Source: an uncultured Bacilli bacterium
GTDB taxonomy: Bacteria > Bacillota_I > Bacilli_A > RF39 > UBA660
Direction: 5' to 3'
Length of the DNA stretch: 42,056 bases
Assembly: GCA_944355355.1 (NCBI GenBank)
Contig: CALVQE010000007.1
Coordinates: 1 to 42,056, forward strand
In this document: in pieces, positions 16,368 through 24,286 of the stretch
Position numbering within the stretch: position 1 is the first letter of the stretch
Layout of the letters: each line of letters opens with the position of its first letter
The notes under the pieces: model-generated
What the model was told of the DNA's origin: nothing
What the model saw: the letters and a program-made list of their open reading frames with translations, nothing else
Database searches by the model: none
Translations under genes and position numbers: made by a program

Positions 16368-16454
16368 ACTCTTCCCTTTTTTAGTTATGGAGGGAGTAGT
16401 CTTTTAGTTACGATGGCCTCGATTGGTATTATTTTGAGTATAAGTAGAAAATAA
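16368..16454 (+). pseudogene. Displaced 3' end of a second ftsW (fragment)
   Basis: This encodes TLPFFSYGGSSLLVTMASIG and a few more residues, ending IILSISRK and TAA at 16452-16454. Bases 16368-16439 match ftsW 14811-14882 with only synonymous changes; the last residues differ (SISRK against SVSGK). Upstream of 16368 similarity stops abruptly. It has no start, no ribosome site and is far too short to function. It is best read as the original or donor ftsW 3' end left behind when the ATPase cassette entered. Confidence 0.85.
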
Positions 16455-16456
16455 AA

Positions 16457-16814
16457 TTATCTTTTATTTAAGTATTTCAAACAGAGGCTTAATCTACGAG
16501 CTTCTTTTTCTAAACAATCGTCTAAATAAGGCTCATGAAGGAATGGAAGAGGTTCTAGGCATGTCTTTTCTTGTTCAGTCAATGCTAAATCACTTTCTAG
16601 TTTCTTTCAATCGTTTGGACTACTTTTGTTATATCTAGAGCAAGTTGTTTATCTACTGTGTTACCAGTGTAATATTTTACTAATTTATTTAAGAGTTTTT
16701 GATATTTAAGCCAGCCCTTTAAAAGTATTGCTTGGGCGTGTTCATGTATTTCGCAACACAACTTATGGTTTTCGTCCTCCTTAGGCAACAATAGAATTCC
16801 ACCTGTCGGTCTAT
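16457..16814 (-). pseudogene. Unknown gene, frameshifted and cut by the ISL3 element
   Basis: Two minus-strand frames join into one plausible protein. The first (16814 down to 16597) encodes KLCCEIHEHAQAILLKGWLK and onward and has no good start because its beginning abuts the insertion sequence. The second, in another frame from about 16604 to the stop 16457-16459, encodes KKLESDLALTEQEKTCLEPL and onward. A one-base frameshift near 16605 would merge them. I do not recognise the family. The TTG at 16791 could start a 64-residue remnant. Confidence 0.5.
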
Positions 16815-16841
16815 GGTTCTTGCATAAAAGTTGTGGGATGA

Positions 16842-18326
16842 CTATTTAGTTCTAGATATATCAAATAGCTTTAAGAAGAAGTATTCATCATCAGGATAAC
16901 CATAAGCTTGTTTTCTTAAAGTTTTTATTTTGTTATTAATTCCTTCTATCTTACCAGTTGATATATTGTATTTAGCATGAGAGGTTATGCCATACATATG
17001 ACTTTTTAATAGTTTAGTAAACCATAGAAGATGTTTATTGCCATTAGTTTCACACATATCTATAATCTCTTCTATTTCTAGTTTCATTTCATTTTCATTA
17101 GTTAAAGTATAAGCATGTTGAAGTTTCTCTTTAATTAATTCTGCCAAAAATAACAATTCATTTTCTTCTAATATTTTATTATACTTGTCAACCTTACTAC
17201 CGGTTCTTTTTACTGGTGCTTTTTTAAAAAGCTCACTACCTTTATCAATTACTTTACCATTCTCTGCTTCTTTATCTTTTTTGATTAAAGTAGATAGTGA
17301 TGAAGTTAAAATATATTTACTTCTTTTTAAAGTTTTAGCTTCCTCAGTTTTTCCTTCTTCTTTTAATCTTTTTTGTTCATCTTTCCTTATTGCACTTATT
17401 ACTTTTTCATTATAGTTTTTAATTATATGAAAATAATCAAAAACTATAGTGATGTTAGGACACTTTTCTCTAAAGGCCTCTTCAAAATCAGAATTCATAT
17501 CACAAGCCACTGCTTTAACTTTACTCATCCATTCACCACCTACATGATTAATAAAATCATAAACGACTTGCTTCTTCTTGCCTTCTTGTATCCACAATAT
17601 ATGACCAGTTTCCAAGTCAATTATATGAGTTGCATATTTATAACCATTATGTAATTTAAACTCATCTATACCCAAATAAATAGCCTGTCTTTCTGGTTTT
17701 ATAAGCTTGCTATTAATAGTATATTTTTCTTCTAATCTCTTTTTATCTATATCTTTCACAATATTTCTGTTTAGACCTGTTATTTCTGCCACTTCTTTAT
17801 TAGTATAATGTCCTGTGGCTAATAAATCTCTTACATAGTTATATAGTTCAGTTGTTATACGGTGATTATCAGCTTTAAAACTTATATTTTGCATATTAGT
17901 ATTATGACAATTTTCACAATAAAATTGAATGTGACTAAAGCATACACTTGTAAGGTTTCCTCCAAAACATAGATGTTTAAGTGTTAGTGGATGAGAGTTA
18001 TTTATATGCATTTTATGACTACACTTAGGACAAATATAATCATTATCATTAATAGTTAAAACCCCATTAAATCGATATAGACTTCTATTTTTATCAATCT
18101 TTTCACTGGTTGTATTAGTATTAGTAAATCCTTCTAATAATGAAGGTATACTAAGATATTTTCCTGATGTATTATCCGTATCTGTTTCAATGGCATTTAC
18201 TTCATTTATTTTGCTTTCTAGTATAGATTTTGGGACTTGTTTATTAAAATTGTATAGTAAAATAACTTTTTTTGCTAAATTTTTAATACTTTTTACACAT
18301 TTAATTAATTTTTCTGATATAATCAT
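16842..18326 (-). CDS. ISL3-family transposase
   Basis: 494 residues. An N-terminal zinc ribbon (C99, C102, C137, C140) is followed by a helix-turn-helix (NKEVAEITGLNRNIVKDI, about 176-193) and the DDE_Tnp_ISL3 domain. Catalytic acids are most likely D221 (YLGIDEFK), D276 (VACDMNSD) and E461 (GKIEGINNK). All are present and the frame is open, so it may be active. Translation is probably guarded: the ribosome site lies in an 11-bp inverted repeat (18330-18340/18365-18375) that only read-through transcripts contain in full. Confidence 0.95.
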   Translation of the reverse strand: MIISEKLIKCVKSIKNLAKKVILLYNFNKQVPKSILESKINEVNAIETDTDNTSGKYLSIPSLLEGFTNTNTTSEKIDKNRSLYRFNGVLTINDNDYICPKCSHKMHINNSHPLTLKHLCFGGNLTSVCFSHIQFYCENCHNTNMQNISFKADNHRITTELYNYVRDLLATGHYTNKEVAEITGLNRNIVKDIDKKRLEEKYTINSKLIKPERQAIYLGIDEFKLHNGYKYATHIIDLETGHILWIQEGKKKQVVYDFINHVGGEWMSKVKAVACDMNSDFEEAFREKCPNITIVFDYFHIIKNYNEKVISAIRKDEQKRLKEEGKTEEAKTLKRSKYILTSSLSTLIKKDKEAENGKVIDKGSELFKKAPVKRTGSKVDKYNKILEENELLFLAELIKEKLQHAYTLTNENEMKLEIEEIIDMCETNGNKHLLWFTKLLKSHMYGITSHAKYNISTGKIEGINNKIKTLRKQAYGYPDDEYFFLKLFDISRTK

Positions 18327-18329
18327 AGT

Positions 18330-18375
18330 AACAACTTCCTTTTTTATTCTATTAAAACCATTATAGGAAGTTGTT
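18330..18375 (-). promoter_or_regulatory. Inverted repeat sequestering the transposase ribosome site
   Basis: Arms 18330-18340 and 18365-18375 are perfect 11-bp complements (AACAACTTCCT). The downstream arm contains the AAGGAAG ribosome site. The upstream arm lies between the -10 and -35 of the transposase promoter, so it is absent from the native transcript. Confidence 0.75.
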
Positions 18376-18388
18376 TTTATTTTGTCTA
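18360..18388 (-). promoter_or_regulatory. Internal promoter of the ISL3 transposase
   Basis: Minus strand TAGACA (18388-18383), 17 bp, TATAAT (18365-18360). Predicted start near 18353, downstream of the first arm of the hairpin. Confidence 0.65.
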
Positions 18389-18590
18389 TAATTTATTTAG
18401 ATTCCCACAACTTTTATGCAAGAACCAATATATTTTTGGCAATTACTCTCGTACTTATTTTCTTATCGCAATAATTCAAATAAGTATGACTCAGTTATTT
18501 TCAGGTATTGCTTTCTTTTGTTCACTCAATTAAAAAGCATATATTTAAAAATAGAACAAATTATTAGCTGTTATGTAAAAGGTATTTAAA

Positions 18591-18626
18591 CACCTAAGAT
18601 AGCACCTAAGATAACACCTAAGATAC
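18591..18626 (+). repeat. Three tandem 12-bp iterons before the Fic promoter
   Basis: CACCTAAGATA plus one variable base occurs three times head to tail (18591-18602, 18603-18614, 18615-18626). The array touches the -35 hexamer. It is a likely binding site for a regulator. Confidence 0.8.
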
Positions 18627-18655
18627 TTGATTTGATTCTTAATATTTATTATAAT
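18627..18655 (+). promoter_or_regulatory. Promoter of the Fic gene
   Basis: TTGATT (18627-18632), 17 bp, TATAAT (18650-18655), directly downstream of the iterons and 26 bp before the ATG. Confidence 0.75.
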
Positions 18656-18681
18656 GAATTATATGAAAAGAGTTGATTTAA

Positions 18682-19680
18682 ATGAATAATTATACTCCGC
18701 CATTCAATTTAACCAACGAAATATTAGATTATGTTTCGACAATTATGAAAAAAATAGGACAATTAGAAAATTATAAGTCATTAAACAAAAAACCAATCTT
18801 ACGAAAAAATAATCGTATTCGTTCTATTCATTCATCACTAGCTATTGAAGCCAATTCACTCTCTTTAGGAGAAGTAACAGATATTATAAATGGTAAAGTT
18901 GTTCTAGGAGATCAGAAAGAAATTCAGGAAGTTAAAAATGCTTATAAAGCTTATGAAAAAATAAAAGAATACAATCCAGTGTCCATTGAAGATTTAAAAG
19001 AAGCACATAGAATAATGACTTTTTTAATTCTTGATCACGCTGGCGAATTTAGACGTGGCAACGAAGGTGTTTTTGATGAAAATGATAACTGTATTTTTAT
19101 TGCTCCCAAACCAGATATGGTAGCTCCATTAATAGATGAACTTTTTAATTGGATGAGGCAAAATATTCAAACGATTAATTCGCTTATTATTTCTTCTGTA
19201 TTCCATTATGAATTTGTCTTCATTCATCCTTTTGAAGATGGAAATGGTAGAATTGCTAGATTATGGCAAAATGTGATTTTGGCTAATTATGAAGATATTT
19301 TTGAGTACATTCCTATCGAATCACAAATAAAGAGTTGGCAAAAAGAATATTATAATATTATTCAAGAGTGCAATGTAAAAGGAGATTGTACGTCATTTAT
19401 CGAATTTATGTTAAAAGTAATTAATGCTACACTAGATCAGCTTATTCAAAACTCGACTAATCAACTTTTCTATTCAACTCCAAGTATGCATAAATTGCTA
19501 AACGTTATGGAAACTGGAATACCTATGACCGCAGTGGAATTAATGGAAAAATTAGGTCTTAAATCAAAAAAATCTTTTCGAGAAAACTATTTAAAACCAG
19601 CCCTTGAACAGGAACTCATTGCAATGACTAAACCAGATAGACCTACTAGTAAAAACCAGATGTACTATAAACTATACTAA
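18682..19680 (+). CDS. Fic-domain protein (probable AMPylase)
   Basis: 332 residues. The Fic motif HPFEDGNGRIAR begins at residue 182; H182 is the expected catalytic base. An N-terminal helix with S52-LAI-E56-AN resembles the self-inhibitory S/T-xxx-E-G/N motif of class II Fic proteins, though the residue after Glu is Ala. The flap (GVFDENDNCIFIAP) is present and the C-terminus looks like a winged helix (TAVELMEKLGLKSKKSFREN). Most such enzymes transfer AMP from ATP to a protein hydroxyl; the target is unknown. It is a single gene in the accessory island, with a weak ribosome site (AAGAG). Confidence 0.9.
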   Translation: MNNYTPPFNLTNEILDYVSTIMKKIGQLENYKSLNKKPILRKNNRIRSIHSSLAIEANSLSLGEVTDIINGKVVLGDQKEIQEVKNAYKAYEKIKEYNPVSIEDLKEAHRIMTFLILDHAGEFRRGNEGVFDENDNCIFIAPKPDMVAPLIDELFNWMRQNIQTINSLIISSVFHYEFVFIHPFEDGNGRIARLWQNVILANYEDIFEYIPIESQIKSWQKEYYNIIQECNVKGDCTSFIEFMLKVINATLDQLIQNSTNQLFYSTPSMHKLLNVMETGIPMTAVELMEKLGLKSKKSFRENYLKPALEQELIAMTKPDRPTSKNQMYYKLY

Positions 19681-19710
19681 CAAATAAATCTTAAACATTG
19701 ATGTTCAAAA

Positions 19711-19736
19711 AAACTCTATCTGTTAAGATAAAGTTT
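19711..19736. terminator. Bidirectional terminator between the Fic gene and mraY
   Basis: Arms 19711-19721 and 19726-19736 pair at ten of eleven positions around loop GTTA. A-rich and T-rich flanks on both sides suit both convergent genes. Confidence 0.75.
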
Positions 19737-20728
19737 TAAATCCAAACTCCATAAGTTATAGCGGCCATAGCTAAAAGTAATCCTACAACGTAAAAGGCTT
19801 TAACAATGTCTCTTTCGCTGTAACCTAATTGTTCAAAATGATGATGTAAGGGAGCTATTTTGAATACTTTACGATGAAATTTGCGAATAGCTATAATTTG
19901 AATTAGACTAGATAGTGTTTCAATAACAAAGACGCCACCTATTAAAGCTAAAGAAAGTTCATGTCTTGTAATTATAGCTACGGTTGCCATAGCTGCGCCT
20001 AAAGAAAGACTTCCAAGGTCACCCATGAAAACTTTGGCTGGATTTGTATTAAAGAGTAAAAAGCCTAAGAGTGCTCCTACTAGGATAAAGCAGAATATGG
20101 CAACTTCTTGATACCCTTCCATCCATGTTGTATTCCAAGTAATGATACCGAAAGCAACAAAGGCTATTGTTGAAAGACCTGCACAAAGACCATCTAAGCC
20201 ATCGGTAATATTGACAGCATTGGACGAGCCTACTAACAAAAATAATATGAACAAACCAAAGGTCCAACCCATTGGAATAACAATATTCAAAGAAGAAATA
20301 CTTAGAACGGGTTCCCCACCATTTTTCATAAAGATATAGAAAAAGACTAAGGCAATGACCATTTGTAATAAAAATTTCGTTGTTATTCTTAAACCGGCAT
20401 TGTTATGATATCTCACTTTTAACCAGTCATCAATAAAACCTAAAAAGGCATAGGAAATAAAGACAAACAGTAAGATAATTAAGTTATGATTTAGTTCAAT
20501 ACTGCCTCTTAGATAAAGTAAAAATAAAGCAATTAGGACCGGAACGATAAAGATTATTCCACCCATTGTTGGTGTCCCTTCTTTTTTTTGATGTCTTTCA
20601 CCGACTGTTTGACTAACGTGTTGACGAAAGTTTACTTTTTTTAAGAAGGGAATGAAAATTAAGCCACATATTATTGCAAAGATAAAGCCTAACATCATTG
20701 CTAAAGCAGTTTTGGCTAAAATTAGCAT
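19736..20728 (-). CDS. mraY: Phospho-MurNAc-pentapeptide transferase MraY
   Basis: A roughly 330-residue polytopic enzyme that makes lipid I from UDP-MurNAc-pentapeptide and undecaprenyl phosphate. Signatures are KKEGTPTMGGIIF, FIDDWLK with the aspartates, NAVNITDGLDGLCAG, VFMGDLGSLSLG and the HHHFE loop (APLHHHFEQLGY). ATG 20728 has AGGTG six bases upstream; GTG 20737 with AGGAG seven bases upstream is an equally possible start. It lies 73-82 bp after spoVD/ftsI; murE, which normally sits between them, is absent. Confidence 0.97.
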   Translation of the reverse strand: MLILAKTALAMMLGFIFAIICGLIFIPFLKKVNFRQHVSQTVGERHQKKEGTPTMGGIIFIVPVLIALFLLYLRGSIELNHNLIILLFVFISYAFLGFIDDWLKVRYHNNAGLRITTKFLLQMVIALVFFYIFMKNGGEPVLSISSLNIVIPMGWTFGLFILFLLVGSSNAVNITDGLDGLCAGLSTIAFVAFGIITWNTTWMEGYQEVAIFCFILVGALLGFLLFNTNPAKVFMGDLGSLSLGAAMATVAIITRHELSLALIGGVFVIETLSSLIQIIAIRKFHRKVFKIAPLHHHFEQLGYSERDIVKAFYVVGLLLAMAAITYGVWI

Positions 20729-20810
20729 AGAATTCACCTACCTACTCCTATTATACTATAATTTCTTTAAATTACTTGTTTTTTCTTAAATTTTTGACAG
20801 GTTTGGACAA

Positions 20811-22715
20811 TCATCCAAGCATAAGCTTTACAACGCCACCTTCTTTAACATAAGAATTTCCACTAGGACTTTGATAAATAACTTTCGTTCCATCACCTGA
20901 ATATTCCAGAGAAAACCCTTTTAAATTTTCTTTAGCTTCTTCTAAACTCATACCGGTTACATCTGATATTTGCATATATTTTGTATCCATCCAGTTATAT
21001 TCTTTTGCCATACCTTCAGTGCTACTTTCGATATCTAACACAGATATTGCTGTTTCTAATATGGACTTAGCAACTGGAGCTGCAACTGTTCCACCATATT
21101 GAACAACACCAACGGGGTGATCGACGGCTACATAAACAACTATTTCAGGATTATCAGCTGGCATGAACCCAATAAAGGAAAGAATGTAATTGCCATCCAT
21201 GTAATGGCCATCTTCGACTTTTTGGGCGGTTCCGGTTTTACCACCGACACGGTAGTTTTCAATATAAGCATTCCGTCCTGAACCGTTAGCCACAACACTT
21301 TCTAGAGCATAACGGGCTAACTTGCTTGTTTCTTCACTGATCACTTTCCTACGTAAAACAGGTTCTTTTAAATAAATAATTAAATTCGTTTCTGGTTCTT
21401 GCATTGATTTTACAAGATATGGTTCATATAAACTTCCACCATTTACAACCGCTGATACGGCAGTTACTTGTTGAATTGGCGTGACACTGATTCCTTGTCC
21501 AAAGCTGGTCGTGGCAAGTTCTACTACTCCCATTTTGTCTGGATTAAAAAGAATACCTGTTGATTCTCCATTTAGATCAATGCCTGTTTTTTCACCAAAC
21601 CCAAATTTGCTAATATAACTCATTAAGGTATTTGTCCCTAGTTTTTGGCCTAAGGAAACAAAGCCAGGGTTGCAACTGTTTTCAACGACTTCAAGATAGG
21701 TTTGAGCTCCATGTCCCCCACTTTTCCAACAATGAATTGTGGCCCCATCGACATTGACGCTTCCTCCATCATAGAAGGTGTCTTCAAATAAGTTAACGGT
21801 TTGTTCTTCTAAGGATGCAGCAAGGGTGGTAATTTTGAATGTTGAACCTGGTTCATAGGTCATCCAAATTGGCAGGTTTCGATTGATGGTTTCTGTATCA
21901 TAATCTTGATAGTTGTTCGGATCAAAGTTTGGACGACTGGCCATCGCAAGGATTTCTCCTGTATTAGGGTCCATTGCAAGGATAAGCGCATGTTCAGGCG
22001 TATATTTTAACATAATATTATCTAGTTCTCTTTCGGCTGCAAGTTGAAGATCTAAGTCGATCGTAAGGGTTATATTTACACCATTTTGAGGTTCTTCATA
22101 CACTTCTGAAAGTTCTAAACGGTTGCCTTTGCCATCAGAAAAATATTTTATTGCCCCATCTTCTCCAGTCAAATATTCATCATAGGTTAGTTCAATCCCA
22201 GACAACCCTTGATTATCTATACCGACATAGCCTAAAACATGGGAAAGCAAGGAACCATAAGGATAGTATCTTTTACTCTCTTTTACTAAATAGACTCCAT
22301 CAAAACCAAGTTCATCAATTTGACTAGCAATATCATAGGATAACTGTCTTCCTTCAGGATGAACTCTTTCAATACTTGTTTTTTTACTCACATGAGCAAA
22401 CATATCTTCATAGTCCGAGCCTAGTATTTCGCTTAATTTTTGCGCAACTTCTTCTTTGTTTTCGATTTGATTTGGAATAAGAACTAGAGATGTTGTTGTT
22501 AAGTTAGTTGCTAAGACTTTGCCATTGCGATCATAGATTTCGCCACGATCGGCTCCAACAGGTAATTCTCTACTCCATAAAGACTCAGCAAGATTACTTA
22601 ACTTATCATACGAAAAGACTTGAATATAAAAAACACGAATGACTATAATGATCAAAATACATAAAACAAGCAGAAAGAAAAAACGGATTCGAGTATGAAT
22701 ATCTGAAAAAAACAT
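20811..22715 (-). CDS. spoVD: Class B penicillin-binding protein, SpoVD/FtsI type
   Basis: 634 residues: one N-terminal membrane helix, a pedestal (ADRGEIYDRNGKVLA) and a transpeptidase domain with S291-TFK, S347-CN and K493-TG. A single PASTA domain covers about 576-634. One PASTA copy is typical of SpoVD, while Bacillus PbpB has two, but this may be the only such gene and so serve vegetative division with FtsW. The start codon and ribosome site lie within a hairpin (22713-22738). The order spoVD-mraY is conserved, apart from the missing murE. Confidence 0.92.
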   Translation of the reverse strand: MFFSDIHTRIRFFFLLVLCILIIIVIRVFYIQVFSYDKLSNLAESLWSRELPVGADRGEIYDRNGKVLATNLTTTSLVLIPNQIENKEEVAQKLSEILGSDYEDMFAHVSKKTSIERVHPEGRQLSYDIASQIDELGFDGVYLVKESKRYYPYGSLLSHVLGYVGIDNQGLSGIELTYDEYLTGEDGAIKYFSDGKGNRLELSEVYEEPQNGVNITLTIDLDLQLAAERELDNIMLKYTPEHALILAMDPNTGEILAMASRPNFDPNNYQDYDTETINRNLPIWMTYEPGSTFKITTLAASLEEQTVNLFEDTFYDGGSVNVDGATIHCWKSGGHGAQTYLEVVENSCNPGFVSLGQKLGTNTLMSYISKFGFGEKTGIDLNGESTGILFNPDKMGVVELATTSFGQGISVTPIQQVTAVSAVVNGGSLYEPYLVKSMQEPETNLIIYLKEPVLRRKVISEETSKLARYALESVVANGSGRNAYIENYRVGGKTGTAQKVEDGHYMDGNYILSFIGFMPADNPEIVVYVAVDHPVGVVQYGGTVAAPVAKSILETAISVLDIESSTEGMAKEYNWMDTKYMQISDVTGMSLEEAKENLKGFSLEYSGDGTKVIYQSPSGNSYVKEGGVVKLMLG

Positions 22716-22738
22716 AGAATCACCTAAAACATTCTATG
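22713..22738 (-). promoter_or_regulatory. Hairpin holding the spoVD/ftsI start codon
   Basis: CATAGAAT (22731-22738 read on the minus strand) pairs perfectly with ATTCTATG (22713-22720), where ATG is the start codon. The 10-base loop holds the AGGTG ribosome site. Flanking A6 and T7 runs extend the stem past one mismatch. It could restrain translation or act as an attenuator. Confidence 0.5.
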
Positions 22739-22757
22739 CTTTTTTATGTTTATTATT

Positions 22758-22841
22758 CTAATCTTGATCCATGCTAGAACCTTTACAGCAGATCCAGTCT
22801 AAAACTAAGATGGGAATCAAGATTACGAAAAGCCATTTCAT
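22758..22841 (-). CDS. 27-aa membrane peptide upstream of spoVD
   Basis: ATG 22841 follows AGGTGAT by six bases and opens a 27-codon frame: one hydrophobic helix (WLFVILIPILVLDWICC) with a short polar tail (KGSSMDQD). It lies 43 bp upstream of spoVD on the same strand. It is not long enough for FtsL. It may be a genuine small membrane protein; no family recognised. Confidence 0.45.
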   Translation of the reverse strand: MKWLFVILIPILVLDWICCKGSSMDQD

Positions 22842-22910
22842 GCATATCACCTAATCTATCTTATGTTTGGTTTGAGCAAAAAAGACTTTCTTCTTCAAAA
22901 TAATCATCAT

Positions 22911-23768
22911 TTAATTTCCTTTTAACTTACCTATCTCTTCTTCACTTAAATTCGTAAGATTTTTAATTTCTTCTATAGAGTATTTTCCAAGCATTTTCTT
23001 GGCCATGTCTATTTTAGCTTGATACTCACCAAGTTGTTGACCATGTTCTTCGCCTTCTTTACGAGCTAATTTTAACTCTGTATTATGTATCATTTCTTGG
23101 TCTTCTTCTTCAGTCAGAAATAATCGAAAAGCTGGATCATCATTAATCTCATATAAATCTTTCATAAATTTGGTCACCACTTTATCTTTATGTTCTATGC
23201 TCTCTAGTTGCTCTTTATCTAAATCGAGCATAATAAGATACATATATTCTTTAATTTTCTCTTCGTCTTTATGATACCAGTATTCCATTAATTTGTCCAT
23301 ATCCCATTCCACAATTTTAAAATTGTTGACGTACTTCTTTAACTTATCATTTTGAACTGTATAAACGGAATATAATTCTCTATTTTCATCTGGTTTCATG
23401 CCATAAGTCAAGTTTAATTGAAGGATATCTATATCATCAGTATACTCTTTTCCTTTCTTGACATAATGTAAGTAAGCATCACATTGGTATGCTAAATTTC
23501 GGACATGTAAATAAGGGGTTTCTCTGGCATTCATTTCAATACCAATTTTACCTTTATCTGTTTCTAGTAACACATCAAAATATTTTCTTTTTAAGTTTAA
23601 GTTTCCAGTATTTCGTTCAACATTTTCATATTTAATTTTATAAATCTTGGTCTTTAAAGAAACTTCTAATAACTTTATTAATAACTCTTTATTTTCTTCT
23701 TTTAAAAAGATTTCTTTAAAAGCACGATCATTTTTACAAGTATAAAATTTTTCTTTTGTTGCAATCAT
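22911..23768 (-). CDS. Rpn-family PD-(D/E)XK nuclease/transposase-like protein, copy A
   Basis: 285 residues of the Rpn/PDDEXK_2 family (recombination-promoting nuclease, often annotated as a putative transposase). The N-terminal NDRAFKEIFL is the family opening. The nuclease core reads KYFDVLLETDKGKIGIEMNA, where D and E are probable metal ligands and the usual Lys is replaced by Asn. A Gln/Glu-rich helix and a C-terminal KKMLGKYSIEEIKNLTNLSEEEI follow. It is related to 32999-33865. The ribosome site lies in the loop of a 6-bp hairpin (23770-23775/23786-23791). Upstream are two perfect Spo0A boxes. Confidence 0.82.
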   Translation of the reverse strand: MIATKEKFYTCKNDRAFKEIFLKEENKELLIKLLEVSLKTKIYKIKYENVERNTGNLNLKRKYFDVLLETDKGKIGIEMNARETPYLHVRNLAYQCDAYLHYVKKGKEYTDDIDILQLNLTYGMKPDENRELYSVYTVQNDKLKKYVNNFKIVEWDMDKLMEYWYHKDEEKIKEYMYLIMLDLDKEQLESIEHKDKVVTKFMKDLYEINDDPAFRLFLTEEEDQEMIHNTELKLARKEGEEHGQQLGEYQAKIDMAKKMLGKYSIEEIKNLTNLSEEEIGKLKGN

Positions 23769-23795
23769 AAGGCATTTTTCCTTTCATGCCTATTT

Positions 23796-23824
23796 ATTCT
23801 ACGGAGAATCTTTTTATTATTCAA
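23796..23824 (-). promoter_or_regulatory. Promoter of Rpn copy A
   Basis: Minus strand TTGAAT (23824-23819), 17 bp, TAGAAT (23801-23796). The nearest Spo0A half-site begins seven bases upstream of the -35. Confidence 0.65.
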
Positions 23825-23831
23825 GAAGACA

Positions 23832-23871
23832 TTTTGTAATGTTTTGTCGAAGATGAAAATATTTTGTCGAA
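23832..23871. promoter_or_regulatory. Spo0A-box cluster upstream of Rpn copy A
   Basis: TTTTGTCGAA occurs at 23842-23851 and again at 23862-23871, 20 bp apart; each contains a perfect Spo0A box (TTTGTCRAA). A degenerate half-site TTTTGTAATG directly abuts the first (23832-23841), giving the 10-bp head-to-tail spacing used by Spo0A dimers. Confidence 0.65.
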
Positions 23872-23878
23872 TACTTAT

Positions 23879-24286
23879 CTAATTTCTTTTAGAAAATAAA
23901 AGCCTACATATTATTCCAGCAAGACTACCACAGGTATCGATGCAAACGTCCCAGATTTGTGGTGTCCGACCGGCAATAAAACCTTGATGAAATTCATCCG
24001 AAATAGCATAAAGGAAACAAAATAAAATTGTTATTATAATTTCTTTTTTGGATAGTTCTGAATAGTTTTTTAAAACGTTTAACGTCAGTATAGCTAGAAT
24101 GAAATATTCAAAGAAATGAGCACATTTGCGAATAATAAAGCTTAATAATTCAGGATCAATAATTTCAGGAAAGAAAGATATGACTTGATCCGATAGACCT
24201 GTTGAAACAGAACCCGTTTGATGAGAAAAGGTAAAAATGAGGATTAGCCAAAAGAAAAGCAAAATCCATGATATTGCTCTCTTCAT
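23879..24286 (-). CDS. VanZ-like membrane protein
   Basis: 135 residues with about four membrane segments. The VanZ-family signature is spread over RKCAHFFEYFILAIL, YAISDEFHQGFIAGR and DVCIDTCGSLAG. The family includes VanZ (teicoplanin resistance), but most members have no known role. The ATG shares one base with the LCP stop (TAATG), indicating coupling to the wall-polymer ligase upstream. Confidence 0.85.
   Translation of the reverse strand: MKRAISWILLFFWLILIFTFSHQTGSVSTGLSDQVISFFPEIIDPELLSFIIRKCAHFFEYFILAILTLNVLKNYSELSKKEIIITILFCFLYAISDEFHQGFIAGRTPQIWDVCIDTCGSLAGIICRLLFSKRN

Larger units (their letters stand above)
16815..18426 (-). mobile_element. Complete ISL3-family insertion sequence
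   Basis: A 1612-bp element with perfect 24-bp terminal inverted repeats at 16815-16838 and 18403-18426, beginning GGTTCTTGCATAAAAG in the outside-in direction, as in other ISL3 members. It carries one intact transposase on the minus strand. The flanking octamers (CGGTCTAT on the left, AATATATT on the right) do not match, so no target duplication remains. That suggests a deletion or recombination after insertion. Confidence 0.93.

Noticed and set aside
16368-16454. A functional short gene
   Set aside because: It has no start or ribosome site and matches only the last residues of FtsW.
16807-18434. 8-bp target-site duplication of the ISL3 element
   Set aside because: CGGTCTAT on the left and AATATATT on the right do not match.
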